A stretch of DNA of 64,000 bases from Modestobacter sp. VKM Ac-2977 (GTDB lineage Bacteria; Actinomycetota; Actinomycetes; Mycobacteriales; Geodermatophilaceae), in the NCBI RefSeq assembly GCF_026968045.1, contig NZ_JAPVBQ010000002.1, positions 360,933-424,932 on the forward strand, given 5' to 3'. Shown here one piece after another: positions 26,113-34,185 of the stretch. The position numbers and the translations under genes were made by a program. Every line of letters begins with the position of its first letter. The stretch's first letter is position 1. The notes beneath the pieces were generated by a model. That model was given only the letters and a program-made list of their open reading frames with translations. It was not told the DNA's origin and ran no database searches.

Positions 26113-26504
26113 CCGCGACCCTGCCCCCGGAGACCCAGCATTCCGAGACGACGGCCCCGACCGGCTGGACGGCCGTCTGCCGGTACGCCGACCTGCAGCC
26201 CGAGCGCGGGGTGGCCGCGCTGGTCGGCGACCAGCAGGTCGCGGTGTTCCGGCTCTTCGACGGCGCGCTGCACGCCGTGGGCCACCGCGACCCGGTCAGC
26301 GGGGCGCACGTGATCGCCCGGGGCATCGTCGGCACCCGTGGTGACGCGCCGACGGTGGCCTCCCCGATGTACAAGCAGGTGTTCGACCTGCGCACCGGGG
26401 TCTGCCTGGACGCACCCGACGACCCGACGGTGCGCCTGCCGGTCCACCCGGTGCAGCTGCGCGACGGCTGGGTGGAGATCGGCACGGGGGCGGTCGCGCC
26501 GTAG
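26109..26504 (+). CDS. nirD: Nitrite reductase [NAD(P)H], small subunit
   Basis: A 131-residue Rieske-fold protein without the cluster-binding Cys/His pairs, as is normal for NirD; the HRDPVSGAHVIARGIVG and PMYKQVFDLRTG motifs are diagnostic. It forms the complex with NirB. The ATGA overlap with nirB shows coupling. An IclR regulator begins 9 nt after its stop. Confidence 0.94.
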   Translation: MTATLPPETQHSETTAPTGWTAVCRYADLQPERGVAALVGDQQVAVFRLFDGALHAVGHRDPVSGAHVIARGIVGTRGDAPTVASPMYKQVFDLRTGVCLDAPDDPTVRLPVHPVQLRDGWVEIGTGAVAP

Positions 26505-26513
26505 GCTCCCCCG

Positions 26514-27314
26514 GTGCCGGAGCCGGTCCCCTCACCCCGGACCCCGCGGGGCGGGGTGCCGGCCGCCCGGCAGGCCCTGGCGCTGCTCCAGGCGCTGGCC
26601 CGCTCCCCCGGCGCCGTCCCGGCGGCTGCGCTCGCCCGCGACCTCGGCCTGCCGCGGTCGACGACGTACCACCTGCTCGCCGAGCTGGTCGACGCCGGCT
26701 TCGTCGTCCACCTGCCCGAGGAACGCCGGTACGGGCTCGGGGTGAGCGCCTTCGAGATCGGCAGCGCCTACTCCCGCCAGGAGCCGCTGGCCCGGCTGGC
26801 CCGCCCGGTGCTCGCCCGGCTGGTCGACGCGGTCGGCCAGTCCGCGCACCTGGCGGTGCTGCACGGCCGGGAGGTGCTCTACGTCGTCGAACAGCGGGCC
26901 CCGGGCCGGCCGCCGCTGGTGACCGACGTGGGCGTCCGACTGCCGGCCCAGTTGACCGCCAGCGGCCGGGCACTGCTGTCCGGTCTGCCGCCGGCCCAGG
27001 TACGGGCGCTGTTCCCCGACGCGACCGCGTTCGTCGACCGGCACGACCTGGGTCCCCGCCGGCTGTCGGAGCTGCGCCGGCTGCTGGGCGAGGTGCGCCG
27101 GGCGGGGTACGCCGACGAGGACGGCGAGGTCACCCCGGGCTTCGCCTCGGTCGCCGCGGGGGTGCACGACCACGCCGGCCGGCCGGCGGCGGCGGTCGCG
27201 GTCACCTTCCCCACCGAGGACGTCGACGCCGCGGGGCGGACGAAGCTGGCGCAGCGGGTGGCCCGGGCGGCCGCCGTGCTGACCCGCCGGATCAACGGTC
27301 GCCGCCCCGACTGA
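26514..27314 (+). CDS. IclR-family transcriptional regulator
   Basis: A 266-residue regulator with an N-terminal winged helix (ALARDLGLPRSTTYHLLAELVDAGF, in part, at about 38-62) and the C-terminal IclR effector domain (GVSAFEIGSAYSRQ...HLAVLHGREVLYVVEQ...LTASGRALLS...FASVAAGVHDHAGRPAAAVAV). It starts 9 nt after nirD yet precedes hutH by 72 bp on the same strand. Control of hutH, as IclR members often regulate an adjacent catabolic gene, is more likely than control of nirBD. Confidence 0.9.
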   Translation: MPEPVPSPRTPRGGVPAARQALALLQALARSPGAVPAAALARDLGLPRSTTYHLLAELVDAGFVVHLPEERRYGLGVSAFEIGSAYSRQEPLARLARPVLARLVDAVGQSAHLAVLHGREVLYVVEQRAPGRPPLVTDVGVRLPAQLTASGRALLSGLPPAQVRALFPDATAFVDRHDLGPRRLSELRRLLGEVRRAGYADEDGEVTPGFASVAAGVHDHAGRPAAAVAVTFPTEDVDAAGRTKLAQRVARAAAVLTRRINGRRPD

Positions 27315-27386
27315 ACGTCTGGGATACCGGACACCACCAGGCTCACGGGCCTGGATCTCCGGATGCCGGCCGGGTGACATGGACCC

Positions 27387-28937
27387 ATGAGCACAGCGGT
27401 GGACACCCAGCAGGTCGTCGTCGGCAGCGGACCGGTCACCCCGGAGGACGTCGTCCGGGTGGCGCGGGAGGGCTGCGGCGTGCGGCTGTCGGAGGAGGCG
27501 CTGGCCGGGATCGCCGCCACCCGCGAGGTCATCGAACGGCTCGCCGACGACGACCGCCCGCACTACGGCGTCTCCACCGGGTTCGGTGCGCTGGCCACCC
27601 GGCACATCCCGGTCGCCCAGCGGGCCCAGCTGCAGCGCAGCCTGATCCGCTCGCACGCCGCCGGCTCCGGCCCGGAGGTGGAGCGCGAGGTGGTGCGGGC
27701 GCTGATGCTGCTGCGGCTGTCGACGCTGGCGACCGGGCGCACCGGCGTCCGGCCGGAGACCGCCCGCAGCTACGCGGCGATGCTGGACGCCGGGATCACC
27801 CCGACCGTGCACGAGTACGGCTCGCTGGGCTGTTCCGGCGACCTCGCGCCGCTGTCGTCGATCGCGCTGGCGCTGATGGGCGAGGGCACCGTCCGGGACG
27901 CCGCCGGGGTGCTGCGGCCGGCCGCCGAGGCGCTCGCCGACGCCGGGCTCGCCCCGGTGCAGCTGGCGGAGAAGGAGGGCCTGGCGCTGGTCAACGGCAC
28001 CGACGGGATGCTCGGCATGCTGCTGCTCGCGCTGGCCGACCTGCGTCGGCTGCTGAGCACCGCCGACGTCTCCGCGGCGATGAGCGTGGAGGCGCTGCTG
28101 GGCAGCGACGCGGTGTTCGCCGCCGACCTGCAGGGGCTGCGCCCACACCCCGGGCAGGGCGACTCGGCGGCCAACCTGCGGGCGCTGCTGGCCGGCAGCG
28201 GCGTGATGGCGAGCCACCGCGGGCCGGAGTGCACCCGGGTGCAGGACGCCTACTCGCTGCGCTGCGCCCCGCAGGTGCACGGCGCCGCCCGGGACACCGC
28301 GGCACACGCCGCCGTGGTCGCCGAGCGGGAGCTCGCCGCGGCGATCGACAACCCGGTGGTCACCGTCGACGGGCGGGTGGAGTCCAACGGCAACTTCCAC
28401 GGCGCGCCGGTCGGCTACGTGCTCGACTTCCTGGCGATCGCGGTCGCCGACGTGGCCAGCATGAGCGAGCGCCGCACCGACCGGATGCTGGACGCCGCCC
28501 GCAGCAACGGGCTCCCGCCGTTCCTGGCCGCCGATGCCGGGGTCGACTCCGGCCACATGATCGCCCAGTACACCGCCGCCGGCATCGTCAGCGAGCTCAA
28601 GCGGCTCGCGGTGCCGGCCAGCGTCGACTCGATCCCCTCCTCGGCGATGCAGGAGGACCACGTCTCGATGGGCTGGGCCGCGGCGCGCAAGCTGCGCCGG
28701 GCGCTGGACGGGCTGACCCGGGTGCTGGCCATCGAGGTGCTCACCGCGGCCCGGGCGCTGGACCTGCGTGCGCCGCTGCAGCCGGCCGCAGCCACCGGCG
28801 CGGTCCGGGACGCCATCCGAGCCGCCGGAGTGCCCAGCCCGGGCCCTGACCGGCACCTCGCCCCCGAGATCGAGACCGCCGTCCAGCTCGTCGCCGAGGG
28901 CGACGTGCTCACCGCCACCGACCTGCCGCTGCTCTGA
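27387..28937 (+). CDS. hutH: Histidine ammonia-lyase (aromatic amino acid lyase family)
   Basis: A 516-residue MIO enzyme that deaminates histidine to urocanate. The cofactor-forming tripeptide is in GSLGCSGDLAPLS, where Cys149-Ser150-Gly151 replaces the textbook Ala-Ser-Gly. YGVSTGFG, LVNGTDGM, QDAYSLRCAPQVHG and SMGWAAARKLRR are lyase landmarks. No hutU, hutI or hutG lies nearby, so the substrate (His, Tyr or Phe) rests on overall similarity. The IclR gene upstream may control it. A second copy of the 3' end, without the gene body, is found 1.2 kb downstream. Confidence 0.88.
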   Translation: MSTAVDTQQVVVGSGPVTPEDVVRVAREGCGVRLSEEALAGIAATREVIERLADDDRPHYGVSTGFGALATRHIPVAQRAQLQRSLIRSHAAGSGPEVEREVVRALMLLRLSTLATGRTGVRPETARSYAAMLDAGITPTVHEYGSLGCSGDLAPLSSIALALMGEGTVRDAAGVLRPAAEALADAGLAPVQLAEKEGLALVNGTDGMLGMLLLALADLRRLLSTADVSAAMSVEALLGSDAVFAADLQGLRPHPGQGDSAANLRALLAGSGVMASHRGPECTRVQDAYSLRCAPQVHGAARDTAAHAAVVAERELAAAIDNPVVTVDGRVESNGNFHGAPVGYVLDFLAIAVADVASMSERRTDRMLDAARSNGLPPFLAADAGVDSGHMIAQYTAAGIVSELKRLAVPASVDSIPSSAMQEDHVSMGWAAARKLRRALDGLTRVLAIEVLTAARALDLRAPLQPAAATGAVRDAIRAAGVPSPGPDRHLAPEIETAVQLVAEGDVLTATDLPLL

Positions 28938-29100
28938 GCCGGGAGCCGCTCGGTGATGTGAGTGGAAGGACTTCGTGATGACCGGATGCTCGGCACGGCA
29001 GCATCCGCTCTGAAAGGGGCTCCAGGGACACCTGAGCCCCAGCCCACCGATCGGGTGGTCATCGGACGACTCCGGGAGGTCCTGTGGGAGCGTCTCCAGC

Positions 29101-29307
29101 GTGAAGGGCGCAGCGGACCTGCGGAATTGGCGCCTGTGGGCCCAGCTGCTCACGATCTGGGCGGTGATCGTGGGGACTGCCTTCATCCTCGGAGGCAGCG
29201 ACTACGGCTATGGCGCAGTCGTCGGTGGTCCGGCGGGGCTGCTGGGAGCCTCCGTGGCCGCCTACGCCCTCCGCCATCGCGGGTCGGTGAATGGGAGAAC
29301 GGACTGA
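29101..29307 (+). CDS. Small putative two-helix membrane protein
   Basis: Sixty-eight residues with two hydrophobic segments (LLTIWAVIVGTAFILGG and AVVGGPAGLLGASVAAYAL) and a basic C-terminus. The base composition of this stretch is visibly lower in GC than its neighbours. GGGAG lies about 10 nt before the GTG. I recognise no family. The two clean membrane helices argue for a real gene, but the evidence is modest. The 163 bp before it (28938-29100) hold no convincing gene. Confidence 0.4.
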   Translation: MKGAADLRNWRLWAQLLTIWAVIVGTAFILGGSDYGYGAVVGGPAGLLGASVAAYALRHRGSVNGRTD

Positions 29308-29698
29308 TCTTCGCCTTGCTGCGATGTGCCTCGAAGCGGGCTGCTCAGGGCATCTCGGGGACCGTTCTGCAACTGCCGAGCCAGCGGCCTACCGGCCGAG
29401 CCATCGCTGAGCCCTGCCCCGAGGGCCCGCCACGGACCCGAGGATCTGATTTCGCCCAGGTGCGGCCGCGCCGTCCAGCGGGTTACGGCTGTGACCGAGC
29501 GGGCCGGGTTGATCTCACGCGTCGCATCTTCCCCCGGTGGCGCACGGTCAACATCTGACGAACCGGACCGGTTCGTCTCGTCCGTTATGACCCCGTGACA
29601 TTCGTAGTTGCTCCACTACGGTCGGTAGCAGCAAAGACCTGCACCGTCGCCCAGCGCGACCAGCAGCGTCCCGTGAACCGCCTTCGTGAGGAAATCTC
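29308..29698. other. 391-bp intergenic region of mixed composition
   Basis: No reading frame here has actinobacterial codon bias or a recognisable product. It holds a perfect 10-1-10 palindrome (29557-29577) and a CGTAGT/ACTACG stem (29603-29608 with 29615-29620). The 3' end with GAGGAAA is the leader and ribosome site of the DNA-binding protein gene at 29699. It is probably that gene's promoter region. Confidence 0.5.
29557..29577. promoter_or_regulatory. Perfect 10-1-10 inverted repeat upstream of the HTH gene
   Basis: GACGAACCGG, one A, then CCGGTTCGTC: an exact palindrome 121 bp before the start at 29699. There is no gene just upstream for it to terminate, so a repressor operator is more likely than a terminator. 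No known consensus comes to mind. Confidence 0.45.
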
Positions 29699-30088
29699 GT
29701 GACCTTGGCCCAGCGCTCCCCCGCTGCCACCTCCCCCGTCCGCTCGTCCGCCGCGCCTCTCCCTCGCCAGGCCGGCTACGGCCAGCAGTTCCGCACCCAG
29801 CCTGCAGGAGCCCGCCAGCCCGGCGGCGCCCCGCGCCCGCTGGCCGCGCGCCCCATGCCGGCCCAGCCGATGGCCCTGCGCCCGATGACCGAACAGCCCG
29901 CTCCGCGCGCCGCCGTCGCCTTCCTGACCGTGGCTGAAGTCGCCGCGATGATGCGGGTGTCGAAGATGACCGTCTACCGCCTCGTGCACGGCGGCGAGAT
30001 GGCCGCCGTCCGCGTCGGCCGTTCCTTCCGCGTCCCCGCACCCGCCGTCCGGGCCTACCTCGACAACGCCCGCACCGACGCCGCCTGA
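29699..30088 (+). CDS. MerR/excisionase-type helix-turn-helix protein (Rv0500A-like)
   Basis: A 129-residue protein. Residues about 75-122 (FLTVAEVAAMMRVSKMTVYRLV, HGGEMAAVRVGRSFRVPAPAVRAYL) form a winged HTH almost the same as mycobacterial Rv0500A, a small conserved actinobacterial DNA-binding protein. The first 70 residues are a Pro/Ala/Arg/Gln-rich disordered tail, much longer than in Rv0500A. GAGGAAA stands about 6 nt before the GTG. The tiny bS22-type gene that usually follows Rv0500A is not present downstream. Confidence 0.85.
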   Translation: MTLAQRSPAATSPVRSSAAPLPRQAGYGQQFRTQPAGARQPGGAPRPLAARPMPAQPMALRPMTEQPAPRAAVAFLTVAEVAAMMRVSKMTVYRLVHGGEMAAVRVGRSFRVPAPAVRAYLDNARTDAA

Positions 30089-30123
30089 CAGCTGCACCGA
30101 GGCCACGTTCGGCATGCCCCCGC

Positions 30124-30174
30124 CTGGTCTCCAACGGCGACGTGCTCACCGCCGCCGGGCTGCCCTTGATCTGA
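30124..30174 (+). pseudogene. Remnant of a second hutH-like 3' end
   Basis: Seventeen codons including the stop read LVSNGDVLTAAGLPLI, against LVAEGDVLTATDLPLL at the end of hutH (28887-28937). By hand count 41 of 51 bases match, with an 18-base exact core, and the stop is in register. Upstream the frame has no further lyase similarity. It is a leftover of a deleted lyase paralogue or an old duplication of the hutH tail. Confidence 0.65.
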
Positions 30175-30228
30175 GGCAGGTCGGCCGGACAGTGGAACGG
30201 ACCCGTCCGGTGACCTAGCGTCGGGGCG

Positions 30229-30456
30229 ATGAGCCGCTATGGAGCCCGGGACGTGGCCGTCGACTTCGGGTTCAACGCCGCGTTGGTGTTGCTGGGGGCG
30301 CTCATCGTCTGGCTGACGGGGTGGTCCCGGTTCGGGGTGTACGTGGTCGTGCTGACCGTTGGCTGGTCGCTGCGGGCGGCCGCGGAGTACTGGCTGAGGC
30401 GTCGACGGGTCCCGGTACCGGACCGGTCACCGACCTCGCCGAGTGAGCGCCACTAG
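30229..30456 (+). CDS. Small putative membrane protein
   Basis: Seventy-five residues with two hydrophobic segments (FNAALVLLGALIVWLTGW and FGVYVVVLTVGWSL) and a basic tail RRRRVPVPDRSPTSP. No family is recognised. Its last 4 nt overlap the end of the convergent acyl-CoA ligase gene. The ATG at 30229 is the only good start. The 54 bp between the hutH remnant and this gene contain no other feature. Confidence 0.55.
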   Translation: MSRYGARDVAVDFGFNAALVLLGALIVWLTGWSRFGVYVVVLTVGWSLRAAAEYWLRRRRVPVPDRSPTSPSERH

Positions 30457-32147
30457 TCCGCGAGCAGCTGGTCGCGGACCTCTCGGCGGAGCACCTTGCC
30501 GATCTGGGAGCGGGGCAGGTCGTCGACCGCCACGATTCGCCGCGGCACCTTGTAGCCGGCCAGCGACGCGCGGGTCGACTCCCGGACGGCGTCCAGGTCC
30601 AGCTCGCGTTCCACCACCACCGCGGCGACGACGTCCTCGCCGTTCTTGCCGGGCAGGCCGACGACGGCGGCGTCGGTGATGCCGTCGACCGCCTTCAGCA
30701 CGTCCTCGACCTCGGAGGGGTAGACGTTGAAGCCGCCGGTGATGATCAGTTCCTTGATCCGGTCGACGATCCGGACGAACCCGTCGTCGTCCACCTCGAC
30801 CACGTCGCCGGTGCGCAGCCAGCCGCCGGGCAGCAGCACGGCGTCGGTCTCCTCCGGCCGGTTCCAGTACCCGGAGAACACCTGCGGGCCCTGCACCAGC
30901 AGCTCGCCGCGCTCCCCCGGCGCTCGGTCGACGGTCGGGTCCTCGGGGTCGACCACCCGCATCCGGGTCGACGGGAACGGCAGTCCGACGGTGCCGGTCC
31001 GGCGGGTCGGCCCCACCGGGTTGCCGATCACGATGGGCGAGGCCTCGGTCATCCCGTAGCCCTCCACGACCAGCCCGCCGGTCACCCGCTCCCACAGCTC
31101 GGCGGTCTCCAGCGGCAGCGGCATCGCCCCGGAGATCGCCACCCGGGTGCCGGACAGGTCCACGCCCCGCTCCTCGGCCGCAGCGGCCAGCCGCTGGTAC
31201 ATCGGCGGGACCCCGGGGAAGAACGTCGGCGGTCGCTTCTTGGCCGCGGCCAGCACCTGGTCGACGTCGAAGCGCGGGAACAGCACAAGCACCGCACCCA
31301 GGCGCACGGCCGCGGCCAGGCACAGCAGCACGCCGTAGGCGTGGAACAGCGGGAGGACGCCGTAGAAGACCTCCTCGCCCGCCCGCAACTGCGGCACCCA
31401 GGCGAGGGACTGGGTCACGTTGGCGATCAGGTTCCGGTGGGTGAGCACCGCCGCCTTGGGCGCACCGGTCGTGCCGCCGGTGTACTGCAGCAGCGCCACG
31501 TCCTCGTGCGCCGGACCGGGGTGTGCGTCGTCCAGCGGGGTCGCCCCGGCCACCACGGCGTCCCAGGACGTCGTCCCGGGAGCCGGCTTCGTCATCGCCG
31601 CTCGGGTGGCCCGGGCCTTGGGCACCGGCAGCCGCAGCGCCAGCCGCTTGACCAGCGGCAGCGCCCGGCTGAGGTCGACCGCGAGGACCTCGCGCAGCTC
31701 GGGGGCGTCCAGTCCCTGGACGACGGGGGCGACCACGTTCCAGGCGATCGCGACGGTGGCCCCGTGGTCGCGGAACTGGGAGCCGAGCTCCTCGGGGGTG
31801 TACAGCGGGTTGTGCTCGACGACGACCGCACCCAGCCGCAGGACGGCGTTGAACGCGACCACGTGCTGTGGGCAGTTGGGCAGCACCAGAGCCACCCGGT
31901 CACCCGGTCGCACCCCCAGGTCGTGCAGCACCGTGGCCGCGCGGGCGACGGCGTCCCGGAGCTCGGCATAGCTGGTCGTGGCGCCGAAGAACTCCAGCGC
32001 CGGCCGGTCGGGGAACCGCTTCGCCGCCGCGGTGAGCAGGTCCGGCACGGTCTCCCGAGGGACCTCGACCTCGGCCGGGACGCCCTCGGCGTAGCTCCTC
32101 GTCCAGGCCGGTGCCTCCGGCGTCCCGCGGTCCGGCTCGGTGACCAT
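30453..32147 (-). CDS. Long-chain fatty acid-CoA ligase (FadD type)
   Basis: A 564-residue acyl-adenylate-forming enzyme. It has the P-loop-like YTGGTTGAPKAAVLTHRNL (about 205-223), EGYGMTEASPI, RTGDVVEVDDDGF and the hinge/catalytic DRIKELIITGGFNVYPSEVED with a C-terminal lysine in RSQIGKVLRREVRD. It activates fatty acids to acyl-CoA at the cytoplasmic membrane. GAGGAG precedes the ATG at 32147. The cold-shock gene upstream is separated by a strong terminator, so it has its own promoter. Confidence 0.92.
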   Translation of the reverse strand: MVTEPDRGTPEAPAWTRSYAEGVPAEVEVPRETVPDLLTAAAKRFPDRPALEFFGATTSYAELRDAVARAATVLHDLGVRPGDRVALVLPNCPQHVVAFNAVLRLGAVVVEHNPLYTPEELGSQFRDHGATVAIAWNVVAPVVQGLDAPELREVLAVDLSRALPLVKRLALRLPVPKARATRAAMTKPAPGTTSWDAVVAGATPLDDAHPGPAHEDVALLQYTGGTTGAPKAAVLTHRNLIANVTQSLAWVPQLRAGEEVFYGVLPLFHAYGVLLCLAAAVRLGAVLVLFPRFDVDQVLAAAKKRPPTFFPGVPPMYQRLAAAAEERGVDLSGTRVAISGAMPLPLETAELWERVTGGLVVEGYGMTEASPIVIGNPVGPTRRTGTVGLPFPSTRMRVVDPEDPTVDRAPGERGELLVQGPQVFSGYWNRPEETDAVLLPGGWLRTGDVVEVDDDGFVRIVDRIKELIITGGFNVYPSEVEDVLKAVDGITDAAVVGLPGKNGEDVVAAVVVERELDLDAVRESTRASLAGYKVPRRIVAVDDLPRSQIGKVLRREVRDQLLAD

Positions 32148-32196
32148 GTGCTCCTCGTTCGCGACGGCGCACCCGGGGTCGGCGGCGGGCCGTCCG

Positions 32197-32234
32197 TCCC
32201 GCTGACCGCCGCGGGTGCCCGGCGGTCAGCGGGA
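32197..32234 (-). terminator. Strong hairpin ending the four-domain cold-shock gene
   Basis: A perfect 15-bp stem (32197-32211 with 32220-32234) around an 8-nt loop begins 6 nt after the cold-shock gene stop. Without a U-tract it is a typical high-GC intrinsic terminator; it also insulates the acyl-CoA ligase gene. Confidence 0.75.
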
Positions 32235-32239
32235 GGGTG

Positions 32240-33331
32240 TCAGAGCGGCTGGACGGAGTCGGCCTGCATGCCGCGATCACCGGCGCTGGCGGTGTACTCG
32301 ACCCGCTGGCCCTCGTCCAGGCTGCGGTAGCCACCGTCGTCGGCGATCGCGGAGAAGTGCACGAACACGTCGTCCCCGCCCCCGTCGGGCTCGATGAACC
32401 CGAAGCCCTTCTCGGCGTTGAAGAACCGCACCGTGCCCTGGCCGCCGGCCCCACCACCGCGGGGAGCCCGCGGAGCGCGCGCACTGCGGTCGTCCCGGCG
32501 GGGCCGGTCGTCGCGCCGGTCGTCGTACCGGGCCGGCGGGCGGCCGCCGCCCAGCGGGCGGACCGAGTCGGCCTGCATGCCGCGCTGGCCGGGGCTGGCG
32601 GTGTACTCCACCCGCTGACCCTCGTCCAGGCTGCGGTAGCCACCGTCGTCCTCGATGGCGGAGAAGTGGACGAACACGTCGTCCCCGCCCTCGTCGGGCT
32701 CGATGAACCCGAAGCCCTTGTCGGCGTTGAAGAACCGCACCGTGCCCTCGGAGCCGCCACGCCCGCCGCGCGGGGCGGGTGCGTCCCGGCGGCCGCGCTC
32801 CTCGCGCTGGGGTGCCCGGCCGCCGCCGAGCGGCTGGACCGAGTCGGCCTGCATGCCGCGCTGGCCGGGGCTGGCGGTGTACTCGACCCGCTGGCCCTCG
32901 TCCAGGCTGCGGTAGCCACCGTCGTCGGCGATGGCGGAGAAGTGCACGAACACGTCGTCCCCGCCCTCGTCGGGCTCGATGAAGCCGAAGCCCTTCTCGG
33001 CGTTGAACCAGCGGACCGTGCCCTCCGAGCCGCCGCCACCACTGCGGGGGGCCCGCGGCGCGCGGACCTGCCGGGGGTCGTCGCGGTGCCCGCGCTCCTC
33101 ACGGGCGGGCCGGCCACCGCCGCCGCCCAGGGGCTGGATGGAGTCGGCCTGCATGCCCCGGTCGCCGGAGCTGGCGGTGTACTCGACCCGCTGCCCCTCG
33201 TCCAGGCTGCGGAAGCCGCCGTCGTCGGCGATCGCGGAGAAGTGCGCGAACACGTCCTGCCCACCGTCGTCGGGCTCGATGAACCCGAAGCCCTTCTCGG
33301 CGTTGAACCACTTGACCGTGCCCTGCGGCAT
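32240..33331 (-). CDS. Protein with four tandem cold-shock domains and Arg/Gly-rich linkers
   Basis: A 363-residue protein made of four nearly identical cold-shock domains at about 3-68, 103-168, 195-260 and 298-363. Each has the RNA-binding motifs KGFGFIEPD (RNP1) and DVFVHFSAI (RNP2; AHFSAI in domain 1). The linkers are low-complexity Arg/Gly/Asp/Pro-rich, for example [16 protein letters not shown] and [20 protein letters not shown], like disordered RGG-type RNA-binding tails. Normal bacterial Csp proteins are one domain of about 67 residues. The first aromatic of the domain start changes from WFN (domains 1, 2) to FFN (3, 4). It should act as a multivalent RNA/ssDNA chaperone. AGGAG lies 7-8 nt before the ATG. 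Confidence 0.93.
   Translation of the reverse strand: MPQGTVKWFNAEKGFGFIEPDDGGQDVFAHFSAIADDGGFRSLDEGQRVEYTASSGDRGMQADSIQPLGGGGGRPAREERGHRDDPRQVRAPRAPRSGGGGSEGTVRWFNAEKGFGFIEPDEGGDDVFVHFSAIADDGGYRSLDEGQRVEYTASPGQRGMQADSVQPLGGGRAPQREERGRRDAPAPRGGRGGSEGTVRFFNADKGFGFIEPDEGGDDVFVHFSAIEDDGGYRSLDEGQRVEYTASPGQRGMQADSVRPLGGGRPPARYDDRRDDRPRRDDRSARAPRAPRGGGAGGQGTVRFFNAEKGFGFIEPDGGGDDVFVHFSAIADDGGYRSLDEGQRVEYTASAGDRGMQADSVQPL
32243..33325 (-). repeat. Four about 198-bp direct repeats encoding the cold-shock domains
   Basis: Repeat units lie at 33128-33325, 32828-33025, 32552-32749 and 32243-32440. Long blocks are identical at DNA level, such as those coding [14 protein letters not shown] and KGFGFIEPD, with only scattered synonymous or conservative changes, so the gene arose by recent or homogenised internal duplication. 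The intervening linkers are not repeats of one another. Confidence 0.9.
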
Positions 33332-33362
33332 CCTCTAGCTCCTGCACATCTCGTCGTCCCAG

Positions 33363-33382
33363 CTGGTACCTACCTGTACCAG
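33363..33382 (-). promoter_or_regulatory. Stem-loop in the leader region of the cold-shock gene
   Basis: CTGGTAC and GTACCAG pair perfectly around a 6-nt loop, 32-51 nt upstream of the start codon. It could be a 5' UTR hairpin of a cold-responsive leader or a binding site in the promoter; the transcription start is not known. Confidence 0.35.
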
Positions 33383-33429
33383 GGTCCTCCAGCCTGCCTG
33401 CTCTGACGACCCGGCCTCCTCACCGGGGG

Positions 33430-34185
33430 TCAACCGCGGCGGTCGGCGATGAACCGGAACCGGTCGCGGGTGGCGGCGACCTCGGCGGCGTCGACGTCGG
33501 CCAGCACGATCGTCTCCACCCCGGAGGCGGTCGCCAGCAACTCGCCCATCGGGCTGATGACCCGGCTGTCCCCGGCGTGCTCGGTGCCGTCGCCGGCCGT
33601 GCCGACCCGGTTGCAGCCGACCACGTACGCCTGGTTCTCGATCGCCCGGGCCTGCAGCAGCGCCGACCAGTGGTGCCGGCGCGGGCTGGGCCAGTTCGCC
33701 GGCACAAGGTAGACGTCGGTCTCCGGGGCGGCGGCCCAGAACACGTCGGCGAAGCGCAGGTCGTAGCAGATGAACGGGGTGATCCGCAGACCGCCGACCT
33801 CGACGGTGACCGGGCCGGTGCCGGAGCGGAACCGGGTCCGCTCGTCGGCGAAGGGGTGCAGCTTGCGGTAGCGGTGGGTGGTGCCGTCCGGGCCGGCGAG
33901 GACGAAGGAGTTGTGCGGCAACTGCTCACCGGTCTCGATCTCCGGGCAGGTGCCGGCCACCCAGACGCCGTGCTCGGCGGCCTGGCTGCTCAGGAACCGG
34001 GCCGAGGGCCCACCCTCCGGCTCGCCGATCCCGGGGGTCATCGAGAAACCGGTGGAGAACGTCTCGGTGAGCAGCACCAGCTCCGCCCCGGCACCGACCG
34101 CACGGGCCACCTGCGGGGCCAGCCGCGCGAAGTTCGCGTCCCGGTCCTCCCAGACGATGTCGTGCTGCACCGCGGCGATCTTCAC
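33430..34185 (-). CDS. Carbon-nitrogen hydrolase, omega-amidase type
   Basis: A 251-residue nitrilase-superfamily enzyme. The Glu-Lys-Cys triad is visible at Glu41 (TETFSTGF), Lys108 (YRKLHPF) and Cys140 (FICYDLRF). The FSTGFSM segment and PANWPSPRRHHW are typical of YafV/Nit2-like omega-amidases that hydrolyse alpha-ketoglutaramate or alpha-ketosuccinamate. It overlaps by 4 nt the upstream aminotransferase gene, the classical partner: transaminases using glutamine or asparagine make the omega-amide ketoacid that this enzyme removes. Confidence 0.88.
   Translation of the reverse strand: MKIAAVQHDIVWEDRDANFARLAPQVARAVGAGAELVLLTETFSTGFSMTPGIGEPEGGPSARFLSSQAAEHGVWVAGTCPEIETGEQLPHNSFVLAGPDGTTHRYRKLHPFADERTRFRSGTGPVTVEVGGLRITPFICYDLRFADVFWAAAPETDVYLVPANWPSPRRHHWSALLQARAIENQAYVVGCNRVGTAGDGTEHAGDSRVISPMGELLATASGVETIVLADVDAAEVAATRDRFRFIADRRG

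Noticed and set aside
29326-29598. Possible 90-residue gene before the HTH gene
   Set aside because: No ribosome site, no codon bias and mixed low-complexity composition; treated as promoter region.
32243-33325. Mobile or CRISPR-type repeats
   Set aside because: Each about 198-bp unit is a cold-shock domain in one continuous frame.
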